A DNA stretch of 64,000 nt from an uncultured Desulfovibrionaceae bacterium (GTDB taxonomy: Bacteria; Desulfobacterota; Desulfovibrionia; Desulfovibrionales; Desulfovibrionaceae). Numbering within the stretch: position 1 is the first letter of the stretch; each line of letters starts with the position of its first letter. The stretch is from contig CALUZB010000004.1 of NCBI GenBank assembly GCA_944325195.1, forward strand, positions 310,001 through 374,000, written 5' to 3'. Under the pieces are notes generated by a model. That model was not told the origin of the DNA. It made no database searches and saw only the letters and a list, made by a program, of their open reading frames with translations. A program made the translations under genes and the position numbers. Below, piece by piece: positions 37,449 to 46,627 of this stretch.

Positions 37449-37802
37449 CTACCATTTTTTGAAAATAAAAAAGACCGCCGATGCAATAAGCGCAAATCCG
37501 ACCAGGTAATTCCACTTAAGCGGTTCATTCAGATAAACCACGGAAAAGACCATAAATATGGTCAGTGATATTACTTCCTGAATGGTTTTCAGCTCGGCTG
37601 CATTAAAATAAGTATATCCGATCCGGTTTGCCGGAACCTGGAGAATGTATTCAAAAAACGCTATTCCCCAGCTTATGAATATAACAGCAAGTAAAGATGC
37701 ATGCGGGAATCGGAGATGACCGTACCACGCCACAGTCATGAACAGGTTGGACGCCGTAAGCAGTCCGATTGTGATCAGAGGGATAGGAATGCCAGAAAGC
37801 AT
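37449..37802 (-). CDS. DUF486/DMT-type small membrane protein
   Basis: 117 residues, four membrane helices: IPLITIGLLTASNLFMTVAWYG, LLAVIFISWGIAFFEYIL, ISLTIFMVFSVVYL, YLVGFALIASAVFFIF. FMTVAWYGHL and VPANRIGY are typical of DUF486, related to small multidrug-resistance-like transporters. The ATG at 37802 has GGGAGG six bases before it; an upstream extension into the methyltransferase gene is unlikely. 23 bp after the methyltransferase stop. Confidence 0.9.
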   Translation of the reverse strand: MLSGIPIPLITIGLLTASNLFMTVAWYGHLRFPHASLLAVIFISWGIAFFEYILQVPANRIGYTYFNAAELKTIQEVISLTIFMVFSVVYLNEPLKWNYLVGFALIASAVFFIFKKW

Positions 37803-37825
37803 AAACAGCCTCCCATAATAATGTT

Positions 37826-38656
37826 TTACGAGCGTTCCGAGGGTGTGACGCCTGAGGCGTCCTGGTGTGATTGTTTGGGCAGCCTCTTTGCTAACCAACT
37901 TATTTTATTGCAGATTCCCATCAATATAGAAAACTCGTTGTGCTTGAGTTGGCAGCGGGTGACCAGCCGCCTTACAGGCAACAGAAAATAATTTGAGTTG
38001 TCAGAGGGAAGCTGATCCAATGCCAGCATCGCCTCTTTTAATCTGGACATCAACAGTTCCTGCTGGGCTAAGGTAATGGGTGGGGAATGCTTTACCCGAC
38101 CGGGTCGGGCCGGTTTTTGTTCCTGTGCAAACGGCAAAGTACGGCTCAACTCATACAGCAGCACCAGCACCGCCTGGGCCAGGTTGAGAGAAGGTTCGCC
38201 TGCAGTAGGAATATTGACCAGCAACGAGCATAGTTCAATGCTTTGATTATCCAGTCCTTTATCTTCAGGACCAAAAATTAAAGATACCCTGCCGCCCGTT
38301 GCAACATGCTTGCAGACCCGCTCCATGGCCTCGGCCGGATTGATAACGCCTTGACGCCAGCCGCCGGTGCGGGCAGTAGCTCCTATAGCCAGTGTGCTGT
38401 CGCAAAGAGCGGCTTCGAGCGAATCATAAATCTGCAAACTGTGGACAATTTCCCGCCCCGCACTGGTAGCCAGCGCCAGAGCTTTTTCCAGGTACTCTGT
38501 TTTCGGAGTGAAGTCGGAACCGAGCCAGAGCTCAGGCTGCACCAGAACCAGATGAGAGACTCCCATATTGCCGCAGGCGCGCGCGCACATCCCGATATTT
38601 TCAGGGAATCTGGGCCTGACCAGGATCACTTGGATATTATCGCGCAGGATGCTCAT
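37826..38656 (-). CDS. trmJ: SPOUT tRNA methyltransferase, TrmJ-like
   Basis: 276 residues from the ATG at 38656 (SILRDNIQVILVRPRFPENIG); a TTG 24 bases earlier is possible. Trefoil-knot motifs are present: NIGMCARACGNMG, LIFGPEDKGLDN and IPTAGEPSLNLAQAV. TrmJ makes 2'-O-methyl at position 32 of tRNAs. The C-terminal helical extension is also found in TrmJ. Position choice among TrmJ/TrmL-type enzymes rests on the length and C-terminal extension. Confidence 0.85.
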   Translation of the reverse strand: MSILRDNIQVILVRPRFPENIGMCARACGNMGVSHLVLVQPELWLGSDFTPKTEYLEKALALATSAGREIVHSLQIYDSLEAALCDSTLAIGATARTGGWRQGVINPAEAMERVCKHVATGGRVSLIFGPEDKGLDNQSIELCSLLVNIPTAGEPSLNLAQAVLVLLYELSRTLPFAQEQKPARPGRVKHSPPITLAQQELLMSRLKEAMLALDQLPSDNSNYFLLPVRRLVTRCQLKHNEFSILMGICNKISWLAKRLPKQSHQDASGVTPSERS

Positions 38657-38894
38657 GGGGCGTGGTATATCTGAAAACAAAAGATTTTACCATAGGTTGC
38701 TTTCAGGGCAGCAACTTTTGCAATTAGCTATCAAAGTTGAATTCATAGAACATTATCAATGCTCCTGAGGCAAACTGCAAAGATTACCCTAAGGCCGGTT
38801 TGCGACCGTGCGGGAGAATAGGGATAAATTCTCATACCAAGCATGAAATCTTTAAAGGACGATAACCAGCATTACAAGCAAACTACGGTTCACA

Positions 38895-38938
38895 ACAAAA
38901 GCAAAGCCCGCCAAGGCCTTACGGACATTGACGGGCTT
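38895..38938 (-). terminator. Terminator after tRNA-Lys
   Basis: AAGCCCG (38904-38910) pairs with CGGGCTT (38932-38938), and on the minus strand TTTGCTTTTGTTG follows. It lies 15 bases after the tRNA 3' end. Confidence 0.65.
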
Positions 38939-38953
38939 ATGCGGATTTGAATT

Positions 38954-39029
38954 TGGTGGGTCGTGCAGGGATCGAACCTGCGGCTCACTAATTAAAAGTC
39001 AGTTACTCTACCGACTGAGTTAACGACCC
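38954..39029 (-). tRNA. tRNA-Lys (anticodon TTT)
   Basis: A 76-nt cloverleaf with encoded CCA: acceptor stem GGGTCGT/ACGACCC, D stem ACTC/GAGT, anticodon stem ACTGA/TTAGT around loop CTTTTAA, T stem GCAGG/CCTGC with loop TTCGATC. The anticodon TTT reads lysine codons. No integrase or duplicated 3' end is near, so it shows no sign of use as an attachment site. Confidence 0.97.
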
Positions 39030-39309
39030 AAAATCTAAAATAGCACTTCTGCATTGTTACTGAAAATCAACATGCATTGCGTTACGGGTAATCTTTTGCG
39101 ACAAAAATCAAATCTTGTCAAGAAAAAATTAAACGATTTCAAAGGAGTATTGGACGGGGGCTCAGTTTGCATCCAAAACATTGACCTGCCGCAGAATTTT
39201 ATTTGTGCCAATCAGATAATCTTGTTGTGCAAGTGGGATAATTCTGTTATGAGGACAACTCCGTATGGCTTACGGAAATTTTACTGTAGGTGTGGAGGAC
39301 TATTTACCT

Positions 39310-41079
39310 ATGACAACCAAACCCGAAACTGATTTCCTGGATGGCGACATCAATTTTGAAAGCGCCCTTGAAGACTATCTGAATTGTGACTTTGGAGAGC
39401 TTGAAGAAGGCACCATAGTCAAAGGTGAAGTGGTAAGGGTGGATAACGACAACGTGTTGGTGGACGTGAACTTCAAGTCCGAAGGCCAAATTCCTCTGGC
39501 AGAATTTCTGGATGCTTCCGGAGAGCCGGCTGTAAAAGTCGGCGATATCGTGGATGTGTTCATAATTCGTAAAAATGACCAGGAAGGCACCATTGCGCTG
39601 TCTTATGAAAAAGCCAAGCGCATGCAGATGTTCGACCAACTGGAAGGGCTGCAAGAGAAGGAGGGTATTGTAACCGGCACCATTACCCGTCGCATCAAGG
39701 GCGGTTACACTGTGGATATCGGCGGTGTGGAAGCCTTCCTCCCCGGCTCTCATGTTGATCTGCGTCCGGTTCCCGATATGGACGCGCTTGTGGGCCAGGA
39801 ATTCGATTTCCGGGTGCTGAAAATCAATCGTAAGCGCAGCAACGTCATTGTTTCACGCCGCGTCCTTCTGGAAGAAGAGCGCGACAACAAACGTGATGAT
39901 TTGTTAAAAGTGCTTGAAGAAGGCCAGACTGTAGTGGGCCGCGCCAAAAATATCACCGAGTATGGCGTATTTGTCGATTTGGGCGGTTTGGACGGCCTTT
40001 TGCATATCACTGATATGTCCTGGCGGCGCATTCGCCATCCCAAAGAAATGGTTCAGCTTGGTCAGGAAATGGAGCTGAAGGTGCTCTCCTTTGATAAAGA
40101 AACTCAGAAAGTTTCTCTGGGCCTTAAACAACTGGTGCCGGATCCCTGGCAGGATATCAACGAGCGCTTCCCCATCGGCAAGCACATGAGCGGTAAAATC
40201 ACCAATATTGTTGATTACGGCGCATTTGTGGAACTTGAGCCGGGAGTTGAGGGCCTGGTTCACATTTCTGAAATGTCGTGGACCCGTAAACTGCGTCATC
40301 CCAGCCAAATGGTAAAAGTGGGCGATGAAGTGGAAGTGGTGATCATTGGGGTTGACGAAGACAAAAAGCGTGTTTCCCTGGGCATGAAGCAGGTAAAGCC
40401 TAACCCGTGGGATATTGTGAGAGAAAAATACCCTGAAGGCACCATTATTGAGGGTACGATTAAAAATATCACTGAATTCGGAATGTTCCTGGGCATTGAA
40501 GACGGCATTGACGGTCTGATTCATGTCAGCGATATTTCCTGGACTAAAAAAATCCGCCACCCCAACGAAATGTTCCAGGCGGGCGATGTTGTACAGGCAA
40601 AAGTTCTTACTGTTGACCAGGAGAACGAAAAGTTCACCTTGGGCATCAAGCAGCTTACCGAAGATCCCTGGACTCATGTACCCAGCATTTACCCGGTCGG
40701 CAAAAGTGTAGTGGGTACAATTACTAATATTACTGATTTCGGTTTGTTCGTAGAAGTTGAAGAAGGTGTTGAAGGACTCGTTCATGTAAGTGAAATCAGC
40801 TCTAAGAAAATCAAGTCTCCTTCCGAAATGTTTAAGGAAGGCGACAAGATCGACGCAAAAGTAATCCATGTATCTGCTGATGAACGTCGTCTGGGTCTGT
40901 CAATCAAACAACTGCATGAAGAAAATGAACGCAAGAAAGGCAAGGAATATCATTCTGTAGGCGGCGATGCCGCTCAAACCTTGGGCGACCTTCTGAAACA
41001 GAAAATGGAGGACGCTGAAGAGGCCAGAGGCGAGCATAAACAGGAGGCGGCGGAAGAAGCTTCCGAAAAGCAGGAATAG
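39310..41079 (+). CDS. rpsA: 30S ribosomal protein S1
   Basis: 589 residues with six S1 RNA-binding repeats; in the middle repeats the recurring core is ITNIVDYGAFVELEPGVEGL, LVHISEMSW and (V/M)VKVGDEVEV..DEDKKRVSLGMKQ. It binds mRNA at the ribosome. Two starts compete: ATG at 39310 with GGAGG eleven bases before it, or ATG at 39265 with GAGG ten bases before, which would add 15 residues. I prefer 39310, since the mature N terminus then begins with a short acidic segment. A strong terminator follows. Confidence 0.96.
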   Translation: MTTKPETDFLDGDINFESALEDYLNCDFGELEEGTIVKGEVVRVDNDNVLVDVNFKSEGQIPLAEFLDASGEPAVKVGDIVDVFIIRKNDQEGTIALSYEKAKRMQMFDQLEGLQEKEGIVTGTITRRIKGGYTVDIGGVEAFLPGSHVDLRPVPDMDALVGQEFDFRVLKINRKRSNVIVSRRVLLEEERDNKRDDLLKVLEEGQTVVGRAKNITEYGVFVDLGGLDGLLHITDMSWRRIRHPKEMVQLGQEMELKVLSFDKETQKVSLGLKQLVPDPWQDINERFPIGKHMSGKITNIVDYGAFVELEPGVEGLVHISEMSWTRKLRHPSQMVKVGDEVEVVIIGVDEDKKRVSLGMKQVKPNPWDIVREKYPEGTIIEGTIKNITEFGMFLGIEDGIDGLIHVSDISWTKKIRHPNEMFQAGDVVQAKVLTVDQENEKFTLGIKQLTEDPWTHVPSIYPVGKSVVGTITNITDFGLFVEVEEGVEGLVHVSEISSKKIKSPSEMFKEGDKIDAKVIHVSADERRLGLSIKQLHEENERKKGKEYHSVGGDAAQTLGDLLKQKMEDAEEARGEHKQEAAEEASEKQE

Positions 41080-41099
41080 CCTTAAGCCAAATGGATTGT

Positions 41100-41132
41100 A
41101 ACGGGCGTTCAGTCTTTCTGAACGCCCGTTTT
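41100..41132 (+). terminator. Terminator of rpsA
   Basis: A 13-bp perfect stem (41100-41112 with 41118-41130), loop TCTTT, then TTTT. It begins 21 bases after the rpsA stop. Confidence 0.92.
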
Positions 41133-41540
41133 GGTTCGGCAGTTTTTTACTGCACCTTTGCGACAGAAACACTTGCTATCTTTACTCGACCCGCTTTAGC
41201 TCAAAGACTGCCAAAGAAGGAGTTTTGTTCCGTCCAAGGCCGAATCCATCAGCCGGCTTACGAACCTACATGCCTGCGCTTGTTCTGTCCGGTTGGAACT
41301 AACAAATACATTTAAGCTTTTCAGACAAAAATTATTTGAACACATTAACTCACTAGGGGCAGCTTGCTTTTTTAAACGAAACTGGTTTATGATCAGTTCC
41401 TTCAGGAAAAATAATTTGACAATCGGCTTTGCCGATGATTACTTTAATCAAGCAATGACAAAGAGAACCCAACCGGCTTTACAGTCAGCTTAACTAAGCT
41501 GTGAATATGGTATTAAGATAAAAGAAACACGAGCAAAGAG
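41133..41540. other. Intergenic stretch before sppA
   Basis: 408 bp. A possible promoter for sppA is TTGACA at about 41416, with a short hairpin ATCGGC-TTT-GCCGAT immediately downstream in the spacer, and TACTTT as a poor -10. Nothing else recognised. Confidence 0.35.
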
Positions 41541-42506
41541 ATGAATGATTTTTATTTCCCCGGCCCGGCGGGGGATGAGCCGGGGGTTTTGTTCGAGAAT
41601 GAAGCTTACAGACCATTTCGAAAACGTCATCCGATATTGTTTGCCTTAATAATTCTGCTGCTTATCGGTGGCCTGGGGTTGCCGTTTGTCGGTTGTATGC
41701 GATTAATGCTGACCGGCGACAGTATGGGCTCGCTATATGGTGTAAAGCAGCTTGGCGTGGTAAATATTGAAGGGGTTATTATGGATTCAACCGACGTTGT
41801 CGATTGGATTCATAAGCTGGAAGAAAACGATAATGTCGTTGGCGTGCTGGTGCGCATCAACTCCCCCGGTGGGGCAGTCACACCTTCTGAGGAAATTTAT
41901 TTTGCTTTGGAACGCCTCCGGGAGAAAAAGCCGGTAGTGGCAAGCATGAGCGCCCTGGCGGCCTCGGGCGGTTATATGGCGGCATTGCCGGCACACCACA
42001 TAATAGCCGCACCCTCCAGTGTTACCGGGAGTATCGGAACCCGCATGGATATGGTCAACTGGGAAGTGCTGATGGGCAAAATCGGCATTAAAGATCAAAG
42101 CCTGGCTTCCGGCGGAATGAAAAGCGCCGGCTCGCCCTATCGCGATATGACGGAAAAGGAACGGGCTTATTTCGTTGGCATGCTTACTGACATGCATGAG
42201 CATTTTAAAGAAATGGTTATGAAGCACCGCGGTCTTGAGCGGGATGCCATAGACAAAGTGGCCGATGGACGTGCCTTTACCGGAAGACAGGCCCTTGAAC
42301 TGGGTCTGGTCGATTCTTTAGGCGACAAACACGATGCTTTGGAGATGCTGAATATCCTCACTCTGAATGAAGCTGCCGGAAATGTTTTGTTGGAAGGGCC
42401 GCCCAAACGCTATACCCTGTTTGAAGAGTTGTTTGAGTCACTATTTCAAGCCTGGAACAGCGCAAAAATAAGAGTGGCTTCTCAACAACCGATGTTTTAT
42501 TATTGA
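41541..42506 (+). CDS. sppA: Signal peptide peptidase SppA
   Basis: 321-residue membrane-anchored serine protease that degrades cleaved signal peptides. One membrane helix at about 31-50, then the ClpP-like fold. Nucleophile Ser142 in LAASGGYMAA and general base Lys194 in GGMKSAGSPYR, in the order of the short bacterial (half-length) SppA. Twelve bases before nfnA, so probably co-transcribed with it. Confidence 0.94.
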   Translation: MNDFYFPGPAGDEPGVLFENEAYRPFRKRHPILFALIILLLIGGLGLPFVGCMRLMLTGDSMGSLYGVKQLGVVNIEGVIMDSTDVVDWIHKLEENDNVVGVLVRINSPGGAVTPSEEIYFALERLREKKPVVASMSALAASGGYMAALPAHHIIAAPSSVTGSIGTRMDMVNWEVLMGKIGIKDQSLASGGMKSAGSPYRDMTEKERAYFVGMLTDMHEHFKEMVMKHRGLERDAIDKVADGRAFTGRQALELGLVDSLGDKHDALEMLNILTLNEAAGNVLLEGPPKRYTLFEELFESLFQAWNSAKIRVASQQPMFYY

Positions 42507-42518
42507 AGGATATTATAA

Positions 42519-43358
42519 ATGGCTTTAATTTTAGATAAAGTGGAGCTTGAACCGGGGCGGATCAGCAAATTGCTGATTGATGCTCCGCAAATTGCCCGGA
42601 AAGCCCAGCCCGGCAACTTCGTAATCCTGCGGGTCAGCGCAAAAGGTGAACGCATTCCCCTGACTATTGCCGACTCCGATCCGGAAGCAGGCACCATTAC
42701 AATCGTGTTCCTGGTCTTGGGCAAAAGTACGGCAGTGCTGGATACCCTGAACAAAGGCGACCAGTTGTATGATCTTTGCGGCCCGTTAGGTAACCCCGCC
42801 AAAATTGAACCCCGCGGCACAGTGGTCTGTGTGGGGGGCGGCACCGGGATAGCAGCCCTGCACAACATCGCCAAGGCGCATAAAAAGCTGGGAAATAAAG
42901 TGATTTCTATCTTGGGAGCACGCACTGAAGCACTTTTAATAATGCAGGAAGAGTTCTCCCGGGCCTCTGATGAAGTGGTTATCTCCACCAATGACGGCAG
43001 TAAGGGGGTGAAAGGTCTGGTGACCGACGCTCTGGCCCTTGTCCTGGCAGAGCATCAGGTGGGTGAAGTAGTGGCGATCGGCCCGGTGCCGATGATGCGT
43101 GCTGTGTGTGATATGACCAGGGAAGCGGGAATTTTAACTACAGTCAGCATCAACTCCATTATGGTGGACGGAATAGGAATGTGTGGCGCCTGCCGGGTGA
43201 CTGTGGGGGGCGAAACTAAATTTTCATGTGTTGACGGGCCTGAGTTCAACGGTCATCTGGTTGATTTTGATGAATTGCAACGCAGGCTCACAGCCTTTAT
43301 GAGCCAGGAACGTCTGGCGTATGATGCCTTTTTAAACAAGTGTGGTCTGCATGACTAA
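42519..43358 (+). CDS. nfnA: NfnA-like FAD/[2Fe-2S] subunit (ferredoxin-NAD(P) oxidoreductase)
   Basis: 279 residues of the PyrK/SudB/NfnA type. FAD/NAD-binding parts include IPLTIADSD and CVGGGTGIAALHNIA; the C-terminal cluster motif is GMCGACRVTV...FSCVDGPEFNGH, giving four Cys for [2Fe-2S]. With NfnB it forms an enzyme that transfers electrons between NADH, ferredoxin and NADP, known to bifurcate electrons in several anaerobes. Stop overlaps the next start by eight bases. Confidence 0.88.
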   Translation: MALILDKVELEPGRISKLLIDAPQIARKAQPGNFVILRVSAKGERIPLTIADSDPEAGTITIVFLVLGKSTAVLDTLNKGDQLYDLCGPLGNPAKIEPRGTVVCVGGGTGIAALHNIAKAHKKLGNKVISILGARTEALLIMQEEFSRASDEVVISTNDGSKGVKGLVTDALALVLAEHQVGEVVAIGPVPMMRAVCDMTREAGILTTVSINSIMVDGIGMCGACRVTVGGETKFSCVDGPEFNGHLVDFDELQRRLTAFMSQERLAYDAFLNKCGLHD

Positions 43359-44754
43359 GTCTAAGCTCAAAACCAGAGTGCCCATGCCTGCACAATCTCC
43401 GGCCGCCCGGATTGGCAATTTTAAAGAGGTGGCCCTTGGTTATACCGCTGAACAGGCGCTGGCGGAAGCTGAACGTTGCCTGCAATGCAAAAATCCACGA
43501 TGTGTTCCCGGCTGCCCGGTGGAAGTGGAAATTAAGGACTTCATCAAATGTATTGTTGCCGGCAATCTTGAGGACGCATACCGGATCATCCGCAACACCA
43601 ACAGCCTGCCGGCCGTATGCGGCCGGGTGTGCCCTCAGGAAAATCAATGCGAGGGAGCCTGCATTCTGGCTAAAACCGGGCAACCCATCGCAATCGGGCG
43701 GCTTGAGCGTTATGTGGCCGATAACTATATTGCCGCCAACCCTTGCGCCCGCTTAACCGGAGATGAAGCGGCCTGTTCTTTTTCTCATGGACCTAAAATA
43801 GCCTGCATTGGCTCCGGTCCGGCCAGCCTGACCTGTGCAGGGCACTTGGCGGCGCGTGGAGCCCGGGTCACAGTATTTGAAGCACTGCATGAGCCCGGCG
43901 GAGTATTGATTTACGGCATTCCGGAATTCCGTCTGCCTAAACGGATTGTGGCCGAAGAGCTGGGCACATTGAAAAACCTGGGGGTGGAATTTTGCCTCAA
44001 CTGGGTTGGAGGGCGCACCTTCAGCATACAGGAGCTGTTCGATGAGGGTTACTCCGCCGTATTCATCGGAGTAGGAGCAGGACTGCCCAACTTTCTCGGT
44101 ATTCCCGGCGAGAATCTGATTGGAGTGTTCTCCGCCAATGAATATCTGACCAGAGTCAATTTGGGCCGCTCGTATGATTTCCCGAATTTTGACACGCCCA
44201 GCTTTCGAGGGCGTAAAGTAACAGTGTTCGGTGCAGGGAACGTGGCCATGGATGCGGCCCGTACTGCTCTGCGAATGGGTTCTGAAAGTGTAACCATAGT
44301 TTACCGCCGCACTCGCGCAGAAATCCCGGCCCGCCTGGAAGAACTGGAGCACGCTGAAGAAGAAGGAGTTCAACTCAGACTTCTGTCCGCTCCCCTGCGT
44401 TTCCTGGGCAATGAGGAAAAACGGCTGAGAGGGGTTGAGCTTGAGCAAATGGAATTGGGTGACCCCGGAACAGATGGACGCCGGGCCGTACATGCCATAC
44501 CCGGCTCAAACCACATTTTGGAAACAGATCTGGCGATTATCGCCGTAGGCACAAAATCGAATCCGGTGCTGTTGAAGTCAACTCCAGGCCTCAAACTGAA
44601 TCTGAAAGGTTACATTGAGGTTGATCATTTATCAGAAACTTCCATTCCCAATGTATTTGCAGGAGGTGACATTGTTACCGGTTCAGCTACAGTAATCGAA
44701 GCCATGGGCGCGGGCCGGGCCGCTGCTATGGAAATTGCCCGGCGTTTTTTATAG
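43351..44754 (+). CDS. nfnB: NfnB-like NAD(P)H oxidoreductase, GltD family
   Basis: 467 residues. N-terminal 4Fe-4S part CLQCKNPRCVPGCP plus later C-x3-C motifs (CGRVCPQENQCEGAC); then two Rossmann parts: GSGPASLTCAGHLAARG for FAD and VFGAGNVAMDAARTALRMG for NAD(P)H. FAGGDIVTG is the usual FAD C-terminal motif. Overlaps nfnA, which argues for NfnAB rather than a stand-alone glutamate synthase small subunit. Confidence 0.92.
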   Translation: MTKSKLKTRVPMPAQSPAARIGNFKEVALGYTAEQALAEAERCLQCKNPRCVPGCPVEVEIKDFIKCIVAGNLEDAYRIIRNTNSLPAVCGRVCPQENQCEGACILAKTGQPIAIGRLERYVADNYIAANPCARLTGDEAACSFSHGPKIACIGSGPASLTCAGHLAARGARVTVFEALHEPGGVLIYGIPEFRLPKRIVAEELGTLKNLGVEFCLNWVGGRTFSIQELFDEGYSAVFIGVGAGLPNFLGIPGENLIGVFSANEYLTRVNLGRSYDFPNFDTPSFRGRKVTVFGAGNVAMDAARTALRMGSESVTIVYRRTRAEIPARLEELEHAEEEGVQLRLLSAPLRFLGNEEKRLRGVELEQMELGDPGTDGRRAVHAIPGSNHILETDLAIIAVGTKSNPVLLKSTPGLKLNLKGYIEVDHLSETSIPNVFAGGDIVTGSATVIEAMGAGRAAAMEIARRFL

Positions 44755-45039
44755 GCGCATCAGTTACAAGAGCTCACCGGTCAGCGTGCAGTGTCTTACC
44801 GGGAAACACCCTCTTTCGGGGTGAATACAATTGTGGTCCGCATCTTGAAACAAGGCAAAAGTGTTTGCTGTGGATTGAAAGCAAACTTGAATTGTATGCA
44901 ATTAATCTGTTCTGAGTATTCACGTCTGAAATGCCCTGCAAGGAACTGTTTTCAGATCTTTGCTCAATGGTTGCAGGGGCAAACCTTCTGTTAAACAAGC
45001 ATCAGAAGCGCGAAATGCTGTAAGAAGCAAGGAGTTGTA

Positions 45040-45411
45040 ATGGCGAGGTATCCATGCGAGATGTTCGCACAGTTTTATTACAGCCCTGATCTCACTTATG
45101 ATGAGCTGCACCAGGTTGAAGAGGAGCTGATGCGGAAAGTGGACATTCTTTTCACCAATGAGGGCGGAATCCATCTTGAATTCTGGCCGAATAGCGACAG
45201 TTTCGCTGTACAGGGCCAATTCGATGAATTTGATAAGCATAAGTTCGACCGGATGACAGATCAGATTAAAGCTGTTCTCCCCCAGTCGGTGCAGTCGAGA
45301 ATTTTGTTGGTGGATAAAAGCGGGTTGGAAAACGTCTTTATTTATAATCTCACTTCCGGCAACATAGAATTTGAGGAAATTACCTTATCGCGACCGTTCG
45401 CAGAGGCTTAA
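45040..45411 (+). CDS. Unrecognised 123-residue protein
   Basis: Soluble alpha/beta-type protein (AQFYYSPDLTYDELHQVEEEL; HLEFWPNSDSFAVQGQF). AAGGAG five bases before the ATG. Thirteen bases before the aminotransferase gene, so it is part of the same operon. Not recognised, but the strong ribosome binding site and tight spacing support it. Confidence 0.75.
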   Translation: MARYPCEMFAQFYYSPDLTYDELHQVEEELMRKVDILFTNEGGIHLEFWPNSDSFAVQGQFDEFDKHKFDRMTDQIKAVLPQSVQSRILLVDKSGLENVFIYNLTSGNIEFEEITLSRPFAEA

Positions 45412-45423
45412 GGAGGGTGTTCA

Positions 45424-46620
45424 ATGTCTGTAGTATCAACTCAGGTTGGTGATTATTTAAGCCGTGCGTCGATGATCCGCCGCATGTTCGACGCAGGTAT
45501 AGAGCTTAAAAAGCTGCATGGTGAAGACAAGGTCTGTGATTTTTCGCTGGGTAACCCGGATTTACCTGCTCCTGCCGCAGTGCAGACAGAACTTTATCAG
45601 CTTGCTGAACGCGCGCTTGAACCGAATTGTTTCGGATATATGCCCAATGCCGGCTTCCCTTGGGCGCGCGAACGGCTGGCAGAATTCCTTTCCCAAGAAC
45701 AAACATGTACACTTTCAGCCCGCAATGTGATAATCACAGTGGGAGCCGCCGGCGGCATAAACGTCTTATTACGCGCCATTATGAACCCCGGTGACGAATT
45801 ACTGGCCTTTTCCCCGTATTTTGTAGAGTATGGCTTTTATGCGGAAAACAGCGGCGGGCGCTTTCGCACCATCCCCGCCGGTCCCGGTTTCAGGCCGGAC
45901 CTTGCGGCGCTTGAACGGGCGCTTACCCCAACTGTCAGAGCTATAATCATTAATTCCCCGAACAACCCCACCGGGGTGATTTACTGTCGGGAAGAACTGG
46001 AAGGGATAACCAGGCTGCTGGCCGCAAAAAGTGCGGAATACGGGCGGCCAATTTTCCTGATTTCCGATGAACCTTACCGCTACCTCATCTATGATGGAGC
46101 TCAAGTTCCGCCGGTATTGCCGCTATATGAATACGCGGTGGTTGTGGGTTCTTTTTCTAAAACCTTGGGCATTGCCGGAGAACGGGTAGGCTATCTGGCT
46201 TTTGCGCCGCAAATGCCCGCTCTGGATACCCTGCTCAACGCCTGTATTTTAACCAATCGTATCCTGGGCTTCGTAAATCCGCCGGTAATCGGCCAATATC
46301 TGATGTCTGCAGCTCTTGGCTCGCAGGTGGATGTGTCGATATATGACGCCCGCCGCAAAGCCATGGCTGAGGTGCTTGACAACGCCGGAATCAAATATCA
46401 AATGCCGAAAGGGGCATTTTACTTTTTCCCGGAAGTACCGGTCGGCGCCAACGGAGACGACAAAGCCTTTGTGCAGAAATTGGTGGAGGAGCTGGTGTTG
46501 GTTGTACCTGGTTCCGGATTCGGCTGTCCGGGGCATTTCCGCATGACCTTCTGCATGGACGAAGCGATAATCCGCCGTTCCGCGGCAGGATTTGTTAAAG
46601 CTGTAGCGGCATTTAAATAG
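45424..46620 (+). CDS. PLP-dependent aminotransferase, class I/II
   Basis: 398 residues of the AspC/ArAT family: NSPNNPTGVIYCREEL and the Schiff-base lysine in VVGSFSKTLGIAGERVGYL. It moves an amino group between an amino acid and a 2-oxoacid; substrate class (Asp, aromatic or other) not clear. AGGAGG at the start. Between an unknown small gene and the epimerase gene, spacing 7 bp to the latter. Confidence 0.92.
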   Translation: MSVVSTQVGDYLSRASMIRRMFDAGIELKKLHGEDKVCDFSLGNPDLPAPAAVQTELYQLAERALEPNCFGYMPNAGFPWARERLAEFLSQEQTCTLSARNVIITVGAAGGINVLLRAIMNPGDELLAFSPYFVEYGFYAENSGGRFRTIPAGPGFRPDLAALERALTPTVRAIIINSPNNPTGVIYCREELEGITRLLAAKSAEYGRPIFLISDEPYRYLIYDGAQVPPVLPLYEYAVVVGSFSKTLGIAGERVGYLAFAPQMPALDTLLNACILTNRILGFVNPPVIGQYLMSAALGSQVDVSIYDARRKAMAEVLDNAGIKYQMPKGAFYFFPEVPVGANGDDKAFVQKLVEELVLVVPGSGFGCPGHFRMTFCMDEAIIRRSAAGFVKAVAAFK

Positions 46621-46627
46621 AAGCATC

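Noticed and set aside
38954-39029. tRNA-Lys as an integration site
   Set aside because: No integrase and no repeated tRNA 3' end are found nearby.
39904-40869. A 321-codon open frame antisense to rpsA
   Set aside because: It results from the repeated S1 domains read backwards; the pseudo-repeats follow those of rpsA.
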